Source of the DNA: Candidatus Gastranaerophilales bacterium
GTDB taxonomy: Bacteria; Cyanobacteriota; Vampirovibrionia; Gastranaerophilales; Gastranaerophilaceae
Direction: 5' to 3'
NCBI GenBank assembly: GCA_944324315.1
Contig: CALUVW010000009.1
Coordinates: forward strand, 1 to 64,000
Length of the DNA: 64,000 nt
Part shown: positions 34,327 through 41,532 of the stretch, in pieces
How the letters are laid out: the number at the start of each line of letters is the position of its first letter
Numbering within the stretch: the first letter of the stretch is position 1
Position numbers and translations under genes: made by a program
Notes under the pieces: generated by a model
What the model was told of the DNA's origin: nothing
The model's database searches: none
What the model saw: only the letters and a program-made list of their open reading frames with translations

Positions 34327-36104
34327 TCTGTTTTACATCCGGGATCATTCATATCAATTTTCCCGTCAAAATTGTTGTCTATTCCGTCAGAGCAGGAGCC
34401 TATTGAATATTTGCCTTCTGCTCTGACTCCTTGTCTTAAGTATTTATCAGGAATTTTTCTCCATAAATACTCGAAAAAACCTTTATAAAATTTTGCAAGC
34501 CTTTCGTCTTCAATAATTACAACATTTTCGTCATTTTTATTTTCACCGCTTTTTGAAAAATTCATTGAACCAACAATAATATATTTATCGTCAATGATTA
34601 TACTTTTAGAATGTATTTTCCCTGCATAATTTTCTATTTTTACCGGTATGCCTGCAGACCTCAGCATTTTTACTTTGCTTCTTGACGAATATGTGTTAGT
34701 CGCATCAATTATAAGCTTCACGTCAACTCCGCGCTGTTTCGCTTTAATTAAGGCTGCAGCCATTTCATCATGTGTTACAAGAAACGCCGGAATATAAATA
34801 TACTTTTTCGCCCCCTCAATTAACGGTATCAGGTTATTTGTAATAATTTTATCTTTGGGAGAAAAAAGCGGAGTTAGTTTGGTATTGCCCAGAATGACTG
34901 TTTTGTGGTTAACTTTATTTTTTGTAATATGAAATTTGCCTTCAAGCATTTGTTCAAACTCTTCTTCATAAATTTTGGCGGCTTCAATTGAATTAATAAA
35001 CAAAACACTGTCACTGTTAAATCCCGAAAAACCTGTTTTCGCAAAATTCATGGAACCTGTTATAACCTTTGCACCGTCAAAAATCATAAATTTGTTATGC
35101 ATTAGGATTTTCGGGGTATCAGTTGAAGTTTTATCCGCGAGAGAAATTATTGATTTTATTTCTTTATAATAAGGATTGTCGCTGGTATCGTAAACAAGTC
35201 TGATTTTTATTCCTCTGGCTTTGGCTTTTTTTAGAGCACTTGAAATTTCCGGAATATCATCCCAGCCGTAAAGTGCAATATCAATTGACTTTTTGGTTAA
35301 GTTAATTTGATTTAAAATTTCCCTGCATGCAAGCGATGAACATTTGTTATCGGGTTTTAATTTTGTTGTTAAATCAGTAAGATATAACTTAACGCTTCCG
35401 TTTGAAATGACAAGAGGATAGAGAGTCACTGTTTTTAGAGTATTTTTATATTTGTTTATTGATTTATTTTGAGGTTGTATATGACAGAATTTGCAAGGTT
35501 TTGCATCTCTCGCTAATTGTCTTGAGGGAATTATGATTGCGTCGTGTGCAATTAGCCCGTATTTGCAATTTAAAGTGTGATATTTATTACTTTTATGATT
35601 TAGTATAACAAGTTTTAATTTTTTTGCTTTATCAAGCTGTTTTTTATAATTTTCTTGATTTTTTGCTTTCCCGTTTATAAATCCGAAACCCGATATAATT
35701 AACTTTTCCCTATAAGATTCATTATCCGTTATCAAATCTCCGAATTTGCAATTTTGATTTGTGACACCGTTAAGTTTAACTTTTACTTTTTTCCCGGCAA
35801 GCATACTGTCCGTGAAATTATCGGTTAAATAACCTAATTTAAGCCCGTCATCATTTGAAATTTTCAATGAATTTATAAGCTCGGATTGATTGGCTGACAA
35901 ATTAGAAGTAAGTGCATCAATGTTTTCTATACAAACGGTTTCTCCATCATCAAAGCGCTTATTCCCGTTTAAATCTACATTAAACATTACAGGAGAAATA
36001 ATATCCAGAACTAGACTTTCGGATTTTCTATAAAACTCAAGACAGCAAAATGTTATAAAAATTCCTAAAATCACTATTATTGAAATTAATTTATAACTTT
36101 GCAT
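34323..36104 (-). CDS. Phospholipase D-like protein with two HKD motifs, membrane-anchored
   Basis: 593 residues from ATG 36104. An N-terminal anchor (ISIIVILGIFITFCCLEF) is followed by an extracytoplasmic part. Near residue 190 there is a Cys/His site (YHTLNCKYG, then CKFCH) like metal-binding Ada-type motifs. The two PLD motifs are HNKFMIFDGAKVITGSMNF near 335 and HSKSIIIDDKYIIVGSMNF near 495. The C-terminus has CSDGIDNNFDGKIDMNDPGC, like the Asp-rich CSDGxDNDxDG repeats of some secreted proteins. Function could be a nuclease or lipid hydrolase. A TTG at 36146 is possible but has no better ribosome site. It overlaps the YdjC gene by 14 nt. Confidence 0.8.
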   Translation of the reverse strand: MQSYKLISIIVILGIFITFCCLEFYRKSESLVLDIISPVMFNVDLNGNKRFDDGETVCIENIDALTSNLSANQSELINSLKISNDDGLKLGYLTDNFTDSMLAGKKVKVKLNGVTNQNCKFGDLITDNESYREKLIISGFGFINGKAKNQENYKKQLDKAKKLKLVILNHKSNKYHTLNCKYGLIAHDAIIIPSRQLARDAKPCKFCHIQPQNKSINKYKNTLKTVTLYPLVISNGSVKLYLTDLTTKLKPDNKCSSLACREILNQINLTKKSIDIALYGWDDIPEISSALKKAKARGIKIRLVYDTSDNPYYKEIKSIISLADKTSTDTPKILMHNKFMIFDGAKVITGSMNFAKTGFSGFNSDSVLFINSIEAAKIYEEEFEQMLEGKFHITKNKVNHKTVILGNTKLTPLFSPKDKIITNNLIPLIEGAKKYIYIPAFLVTHDEMAAALIKAKQRGVDVKLIIDATNTYSSRSKVKMLRSAGIPVKIENYAGKIHSKSIIIDDKYIIVGSMNFSKSGENKNDENVVIIEDERLAKFYKGFFEYLWRKIPDKYLRQGVRAEGKYSIGSCSDGIDNNFDGKIDMNDPGCKTD

Positions 36105-36945
36105 ATTCTTTTTTATAGTTTGTAATTTCAAATCCAAGTCTGTCAATTTTATCTTTAAGTGTTTTGTTTTGTGTAGTTAAAAATTCCGTATAGTGTTGAT
36201 TATTATTTGATACAGCATAATAGCAGGGGTGAATAAGTGCTTCTGCTATGCAATTATCGGATTCAATTGCCTTTAAACCGTATTCAATTGTTGTGTCGTC
36301 CATCAAACCTGTATATCCTACGCCAATGAGATAGTCATTTGTTTTTAATCCGTATTCATTAAGAATTTTTTTGTTTTTGTTTGTGAAAGAGTTGAGAAGG
36401 ATTATTTTCAAGATATTAGGCGGATATTTTAAATTTAAGTGTTTTTTTAAGCTTGGTACAAAATACATTTCTTCATACTGTGTTCTTACATACGGTATAT
36501 TATATTCTTTAGCCAGTTTTGCGGTTATTTTAAATATATTCGGTATTGCATGGGTATGTACATGAGAATCAATATGATCAATTTTTGTGTAATTCATCAC
36601 TGTTTCAATCTGTGTACGAAATTCATTTTCAACTTGATTAAGAAAATCCGGATTATGCGATTTTATCCAGAGTGATAAAAAACCGTTATTGAATTTTCCT
36701 TTTCTGTTTGTAAGCAAGGAAGCTTTAGTTAAAGAACGCCCTTCAATAATATTAAGATGAACTCCTATACCGAGATTAGGGCACTCGGGAATTATTTCGT
36801 TTACTGCTGCATTAAAAGCTTTTCCGTTAGCGCACAAGCTCGCGCTTGACAAAAAACCGTTATGATAACCGTGTAAAACAGCCCTGTTAAAAGGTTTGGA
36901 CATCCCAAAATCATCAGCATTCAATATAAATTTTTTATTCATCAT
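36091..36945 (-). CDS. YdjC/ChbG-family carbohydrate deacetylase
   Basis: 284 residues. The N-terminal LNADDFGMSKPFNRAVLHG is the metal-binding motif (Asp-Asp-Phe-Gly). IDHIDSHVHTHAIPNI near residue 123 supplies the two metal His, and EALIHPCYY near 238 completes the site. Members remove acetyl groups from N-acetylated sugars. Adjacent divergent GT2 and PLD-like genes suggest envelope polysaccharide or lipid-linked sugar modification (inference). GGAT precedes the ATG pair. Confidence 0.88.
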   Translation of the reverse strand: MMNKKFILNADDFGMSKPFNRAVLHGYHNGFLSSASLCANGKAFNAAVNEIIPECPNLGIGVHLNIIEGRSLTKASLLTNRKGKFNNGFLSLWIKSHNPDFLNQVENEFRTQIETVMNYTKIDHIDSHVHTHAIPNIFKITAKLAKEYNIPYVRTQYEEMYFVPSLKKHLNLKYPPNILKIILLNSFTNKNKKILNEYGLKTNDYLIGVGYTGLMDDTTIEYGLKAIESDNCIAEALIHPCYYAVSNNNQHYTEFLTTQNKTLKDKIDRLGFEITNYKKEYAKL

Positions 36946-37024
36946 ATATAAAAAATCCTTGCGTTAATAATATGTATATTATAATATAAAATTAAGTTGT
37001 TTGGCAAATACAAAGAGAGAAATT

Positions 37025-37981
37025 ATGAAAAATACACCTGTTCTGGCAATTATTATTCCTTGTTATAATGAAGAATTATGTATCCATTCAACTGTTGAAA
37101 AACTCCTGTCTCTTCTTGATACTCTTGCAGCCAAAAATAAAATCAGTAACAAAAGTTATCTTTATTTAATTGATGACGGTTCAAAAGATTTAACCTGGTC
37201 TATAATTGAGAACCTGCATAAAACTGACACTCGTGTAAAGGCTGTAAAATTTATCAGAAATTTCGGTAATCAAAAGGCAATTCTTGCAGGTTTGGAAGGT
37301 GTAAGAGAAATCGGCTGCGACTGTGCTGTATCTATAGACGCTGACCTTCAGCAAGATGAAAATGCAATAGAGAAATTTATTGATGAATATATGAGCGGGG
37401 CTGATATTGTTTCAGGCATAAGAAATGATCGTAAAACGGATCCTTTTTTCAAAAAAATTACAGCACTTATGTTTTACAAGATAATGAATATTCTCGGTGC
37501 AAAAATTCCGCCAAATCATTCTGATTACAGACTTGTAAGCAAAAGAGCAATAGATGTTATGGAATTATATCCCGAAAAGTCTTTATTTTTGCGTGGATTT
37601 TTTAATGAACTGGGATTACAGACTTCTTATGTCTATTTTGATGTTAAACCGCGTATGGCAGGAAAATCAAAATTCAATTTTATGAGTTTAATGACACTGG
37701 CTCTTAGCGGTATAACATCATACAGCGTTGTTCCTTTGCGTTTTGTAACTGTGCTTGGCTTTTTTATGGCGCTTTTTGGCTTTTTAGTCGGGGTTGAAAC
37801 TGTGATAGAAAAAATATTCTTGCATAATTCTCCTAACGGCTGGGCTACTGCAATTATTCTTTCGTGTATATTCGGCGGAATCCAGTTATTTTGTCTCGGA
37901 TTAATAGGTGAATATGTCGGGCAGGTTTTTATGGAAGTCAAGTCAAGACCTCGTTACATTAAAGATAAAGAGTTAAAATAG
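37025..37981 (+). CDS. GT2 glycosyltransferase, polyprenyl-phosphate (DPM1/GtrB) type
   Basis: 318 residues. The catalytic domain starts AIIIPCYNEELCIHSTVEKL; SIDADLQQDENAI near residue 113 is the nucleotide-sugar/metal site, and HSDYRLVSKRAID near 170 is typical. Two C-terminal membrane segments follow (about 230-255 and 268-292) with a short KSRPRYIK tail. It probably loads a sugar onto undecaprenyl phosphate for wall or pilus glycosylation. I chose ATG 37025 with AAGAGAG upstream instead of the upstream TTG. Confidence 0.9.
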   Translation: MKNTPVLAIIIPCYNEELCIHSTVEKLLSLLDTLAAKNKISNKSYLYLIDDGSKDLTWSIIENLHKTDTRVKAVKFIRNFGNQKAILAGLEGVREIGCDCAVSIDADLQQDENAIEKFIDEYMSGADIVSGIRNDRKTDPFFKKITALMFYKIMNILGAKIPPNHSDYRLVSKRAIDVMELYPEKSLFLRGFFNELGLQTSYVYFDVKPRMAGKSKFNFMSLMTLALSGITSYSVVPLRFVTVLGFFMALFGFLVGVETVIEKIFLHNSPNGWATAIILSCIFGGIQLFCLGLIGEYVGQVFMEVKSRPRYIKDKELK

Positions 37982-38046
37982 AGTTGAAATTATTTCAAAA
38001 ATATGATAAAATAATAAAGTAGATAAAAAGAAGAAAGGAATGATGT

Positions 38047-39134
38047 ATGAAGAGATTTATTATGCCTGAAACCCTCGGGGGGGGGGCGATTCCGAGCTTT
38101 TAGAAAATAATTTATCTAAGAGGTCAAGAAGTCAAGCAAGTTTACCAAAAGTCATCCCGAACTTGTTTCGGGATCTCATAATTAGATGCAAAGAAGCAAA
38201 GAGGCATAGATGCGAAGTCTGTAACGTAAACACCTTCCTTCCCTTATTAGGGAAGGATAGGAGGATGGGTATTAATCAATACCCACCCCACCCCTCTCCC
38301 ATAGGAGAAGGAAGAAATGCCGTTTCCTCCTTCACTCTTCACCTTTCACTTAAACAACGGGTAGCATTTACTTTGGCAGAGGTATTAATCACTCTTGGAG
38401 TCATAGGTGTAGTAGCTGCTTTGACAATGCCTTCATTAATTGCTAATTACCAGAAGAAAGTATTGGTTACACAGATAAAGAAAACATACGCAACCTTGAA
38501 TGAGGGATTTCGCCAAATTATGACCAGTCAAGGCTGTACAGATATGACTTGTGCAGGTTTTCTTGATTATTTAACTACTAAAAAAAACAATTTGAATGTT
38601 CAACAAATTATATCAGCTTACTCTGGTAATTTCGCAGTCGTAAGTAGTACATTCAAAATGGTAAACACTTCAACTACTTTTAATCAAAACAGTCCTTTAT
38701 ATGATTATGATATTTCTGCAGTAGGCTTTGAAGATGAGATTATGCCTTTCGCAACTCTCTTAAATGAGTTGATATATGCCGGATATGACAATCTAACATT
38801 GTCGGGAGCCCTTCCTGGTGGCAGTATATTATTTTATCAACTTGGCGGGTTTATGCTTATAGATGTGAATGGCAAGAAGAAACCAAATATATTAGGACGC
38901 GACATTTTTTCATTACGCGTACTCTCGGATGGTCGTGTAATACCTAATTCAGATTTCAATTTTTGGTATTTCTATAATGTTTATGCAAAATCAATTCCAG
39001 AGAATGAATTCGGAGTTATAAATGAAGAGAAGCGACTTTCAAATTTAAAAGATTGGTGTTTTTCAAATACTGATGATTTAAAAGGCGCCTGTTTAGAATT
39101 AATTATCCATGACGGCTGGGAGATGAATTATTAA
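38047..39134 (+). CDS. Phase-variable prepilin-like protein, locus 6 (frame broken at G10 tract)
   Basis: ATG 38047 follows AAAGGAA. After ten codons (MKRFIMPETL) comes G10 (38077-38086), then AIPSF-TAG. The pilin frame is open and offset by one extra G. Joined, it has a 107-residue leader, cleavage at Ala|Phe before FTLAEVLITLGVIG, and a mature part of about 255 residues with DVNGKKKPNILGRDIF, a Cys pair and ELIIHDGWEM. The 50 residues after the pilin helix are nearly the same as in locus 7. The post-tract sequence is nearly identical to locus 1. Two extra ATGs (38040, 38043) lie upstream in the pilin frame but stop at TGA after nine or eight codons. Confidence 0.85.
38077..38086 (+). repeat. 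Poly-G tract (G10), switch of prepilin locus 6
   Basis: Ten G, 30 nt after the start. The following bases match locus 1 for more than 50 nt. Confidence 0.9.
38120..38174 (+). repeat. Octamer repeat (2 units) plus palindrome in leader of locus 6
   Basis: Octamers gaggtcaa and gaagtcaa (38120-38135), then a hairpin with arms atcccgaa/ttcgggat (38154-38174). Same arrangement as locus 1. Confidence 0.78.
38324..38351 (+). repeat. Heptamer tandem repeat (4 units) in leader of locus 6
   Basis: Units ttcctcc, ttcactc, ttcacct and ttcactt, shortly before the pilin hydrophobic segment. Confidence 0.75.
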
Positions 39135-39141
39135 AGAGAGA

Positions 39142-39170
39142 AAAGGCTGACTTTATAGTCAGCCTTTAAT
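39142..39170 (+). terminator. Terminator after prepilin locus 6
   Basis: An 11-bp perfect stem (aaaggctgact/agtcagccttt) with loop TTAT. The T run is part of the stem end and an AT-rich tail follows. Confidence 0.8.
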
Positions 39171-39201
39171 ATAAACTCTCATTCTTACTAAACAATAAGC
39201 A

Positions 39202-39357
39202 CTATCTGACTGCTTTCAGTCCTGCTTGAATACCTGCATCCGCATTAATTTGTTTTGCGGATAATAATGCCATATGGCGGCGTTTTCTCGCTCCTCTTAA
39301 TATAAATTCCACACTGTCGCATACATTACACGAAGGTGTTACAATCTTTTTTAGCAT
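39202..39357 (-). CDS. Small CxxC protein (51 residues), unknown function
   Basis: The sequence begins MLKKIVTPSCNVCDSVEF and continues basic (LRGARKRRHMALLSAKQ), ending AGLKAVR. CNVC could bind zinc or iron or be redox active. GGAGAT lies about 10 nt before the ATG. The frame has no stop for 51 codons. No family is recognised. It lies alone in an otherwise empty stretch, so it could be missed by automatic annotation. Confidence 0.55.
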   Translation of the reverse strand: MLKKIVTPSCNVCDSVEFILRGARKRRHMALLSAKQINADAGIQAGLKAVR

Positions 39358-39537
39358 ATCTGATTATCTCCAATGTTTTTCTGATTACATATTTTATATC
39401 GGATTGAAAACATTAAATCTTTAGAATTTTAAATATGAGTTTAATATTTTGTAACATTAGTTCGGTTTATAGCAATTTTTCTACTTTTATATATTTATAT
39501 TAATAAGAAAGTTTTTTAGTGTAGAAAGGATTTTTAT

Positions 39538-40392
39538 ATGGATAAAATTAGCCCTGTCAGTACAAATTTACTTTACGCTTACAAAACTCAAGCAAACGTG
39601 CCTGCTGAAAGTAAAAATAACTCAAATACAACAACAATAGCCCCTGATATAGTGAAAAAAGAAACAGCAGATGCCACAAAAGCTTATGCAATTGTTGCAC
39701 CTCCGCAAAAATCAGCTCCCGAAAAGAAAAGTATTGATGAATTGAAAGCTGATTTGACATCTCAGGGAAAAGTTGAAGGGAAAGATTTTACTGTTCGTAA
39801 AGATGAAAAAGATTCGCAATTAAATATTATTGAAGATGGAAAAACTGTTAAAGTATACAGATTTATGAACAATGGCGAGAAAAAAGAAGATTTTGATGCA
39901 ATTCAGGAATTTTCATATCCACTAGACTCTTCAAAAGGCTTAAAACAGGTTGAAACAATGTATGGAGCAGATGGCGATTTTCGTTTTAGAATGACAAGAT
40001 ATGAAAAAGATAAATCTCCTTATAAAGATGATATTGTAAACTATGAAACTAAGCCTTATGAATTAGAAGAAAAACTCAAAGCTGAAGGAATTAAATTCTC
40101 TCGTGATACTGTTTATGCTGATTTAGGATACACTGTTAAAATTACGGCATTTGACCCTAAAAAAGATGAAATAACAAGATATGAATTTTCATACCCGAAT
40201 GATAGTGATAAGGTAAATGCAGTAAGTAAATGTATTATTGATAAAGACGGCTCTTTAAGTGCTGAAATTATGTTCAGAAATGATGAAACGGTATACACTG
40301 ATTTTCATGACAACTTAATTCCTGAAAATTTAAATCGTGAAGAACGTATTGCATATATCCAAAGTCATGGCGGGCCTGGGTTGAAATCTTAA
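39538..40392 (+). CDS. Hypothetical protein, beta-rich with disordered N-terminus
   Basis: 284 residues, no signal peptide. Residues 1-65 are Ser/Thr/Ala/Pro-rich and likely disordered. Two related segments follow: IDELKADLTSQGKVEGKDFTV...KVYRF and ELEEKLKAEGIKFSRDT...ITRYEFSYPNDSDK. This suggests a duplicated domain of about 100 residues. EFSYPLDSSK and EFSYPNDSDK are the clearest matching parts. No family is recognised. AAAGGAT precedes the ATG, and a strong terminator follows. Confidence 0.65.
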   Translation: MDKISPVSTNLLYAYKTQANVPAESKNNSNTTTIAPDIVKKETADATKAYAIVAPPQKSAPEKKSIDELKADLTSQGKVEGKDFTVRKDEKDSQLNIIEDGKTVKVYRFMNNGEKKEDFDAIQEFSYPLDSSKGLKQVETMYGADGDFRFRMTRYEKDKSPYKDDIVNYETKPYELEEKLKAEGIKFSRDTVYADLGYTVKITAFDPKKDEITRYEFSYPNDSDKVNAVSKCIIDKDGSLSAEIMFRNDETVYTDFHDNLIPENLNREERIAYIQSHGGPGLKS

Positions 40393-40401
40393 ATAAAAAA
40401 A

Positions 40402-40432
40402 AAGAACCCTTTTAAGGGTTCTTTTTTTTATA
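40402..40432. terminator. Terminator between the 39538 gene and rpmA
   Basis: Arms aagaaccctt and aagggttctt with A residues on the left and T residues on the right. It is symmetrical, so it can serve both convergent genes. Confidence 0.88.
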
Positions 40433-40443
40433 GCTTTTGTTTG

Positions 40444-40698
40444 TTACACCGCGTAAACGCTAACCTGTTTTCTGTCGCGTCTGTGTGCTTCAAATTTCAC
40501 CTGACCGTCAATCAATGCGTACAATGTATCATCAGAGCCGATACCTACATTGTTGCCCGGATGAACTTTTGTTCCTCTTTGACGAACAAGGATATTTCCG
40601 GCTTTAACGATTTCACCGCCGAATTTTTTAACGCCTAATCGCTTCGCTTCTGAATCGCGGCCGTTACGGGTTGATCCCATACCTTTCTTATGTGCCAT
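40444..40698 (-). CDS. rpmA: 50S ribosomal protein L27
   Basis: 84 residues, [20 protein letters not shown] at the start. The N-terminus reaches the peptidyl transferase centre. It has no Firmicutes-type cleavable extension. It lies downstream of rplU with a gap of 143 nt that holds a small palindrome (ctccc...gggag near 40810-40830). GGAGAA precedes the ATG. Confidence 0.98.
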   Translation of the reverse strand: MAHKKGMGSTRNGRDSEAKRLGVKKFGGEIVKAGNILVRQRGTKVHPGNNVGIGSDDTLYALIDGQVKFEAHRRDRKQVSVYAV

Positions 40699-40841
40699 AA
40701 TTTATTTCTCCTTATGTACTACGTACGCAGCCGTAACTTGCAGTTAATTGAAGTGCCGCCTCTGTACGATTTTTTGTATTACTTTCCCGATTTTTTATTA
40801 TCGGATTTCCATCTCCCGTTATGAGAGGGAGGATAAGAAGT

Positions 40842-41192
40842 TTATGCTTCTTCTGTTGTTTCAGCGGCTTTTTTCTGAGCAGAAGTTCTGATTTTAGAAA
40901 TCATTACTCTTGTAAAGCCTTGTCTGTGTCCTTGTTTTCTTCTGTAACCTTTTTTAGGTCTTTGTTTGTAAACAATAATTTTCTTTTCTTTGTCATGTTT
41001 TACGATAGTTCCTTCAGCAGAAGCGCCTGCAACGTAAGGCTGTCCTACTTTAGATTTTTTACCGTTTACAATCATAACGACTTTATCAAAAACAACTTTT
41101 GAATCTTTTTCGCCGTCTAATAATTCAACATCAAGGTATCTTCCTTCTTCTACCTGATACTGTTTTCCGCCTGTTTCTACAATTGCGTACAT
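40842..41192 (-). CDS. rplU: 50S ribosomal protein L21
   Basis: 116 residues, MYAIVETGGKQYQVEEGRYL at the start. RPKKGYRRKQGHRQGFTRV is the rRNA-binding C-terminal signature. It forms the usual rplU-rpmA pair. AAAGGAAAAG precedes the ATG. The C-terminal tail (AQKKAAETTEEA) is slightly longer than in E. coli. Confidence 0.98.
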   Translation of the reverse strand: MYAIVETGGKQYQVEEGRYLDVELLDGEKDSKVVFDKVVMIVNGKKSKVGQPYVAGASAEGTIVKHDKEKKIIVYKQRPKKGYRRKQGHRQGFTRVMISKIRTSAQKKAAETTEEA

Positions 41193-41460
41193 TTTCTTTT
41201 CCTTTCTTGGGTTTCGTTTTTTCGAAATAGCTTAAGGGATTGCATATACCGCCTTTTAACGGTTAAGGTCAAGTTTTGAAACATTTTTTATTACCGGCTT
41301 TATATTATTAATGCACTCGGGTAAATTTGTTTTATTTTATATGTTTCAGAATGGCTTGTCCCTCGCATCTGTTTCGCTTTATAAGCTTTCGAAAAATTGT
41401 CAACGAGTTACCGCATACTAATACATCAATTATTATCACCTGCTCAAAACCCCTTGTCAA
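41193..41460 (-). promoter_or_regulatory. rplU promoter and long 5' leader
   Basis: On the minus strand TTGACA (41455-41460) and GATAAT (41432-41437) are 17 nt apart, a near-consensus promoter. The predicted leader before rplU is about 230 nt. A second TTGACA lies at 41399-41404. The leader contains short inverted repeats (around 41250-41270) but no known riboswitch that I can recognise. It could hold an autoregulatory ribosomal-protein site. Confidence 0.55.
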
Positions 41461-41532
41461 GCACTATTAACATTTATTAACTTTACGTTCTTGCGTGTTT
41501 GTTTGCGGTAAAATTATTTTAGCGAGGGAGAG

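Noticed and set aside
36105-36146. TTG start for the PLD-like gene at 36146
   Set aside because: It would lie deep in the YdjC gene and adds a charged segment before the membrane anchor. ATG 36104 places the anchor at the N-terminus.
40790-40830. Terminator between rplU and rpmA
   Set aside because: The palindrome ctccc/gggag has no T run and rpmA is normally co-transcribed. It looks more like one of the interspersed palindromes.
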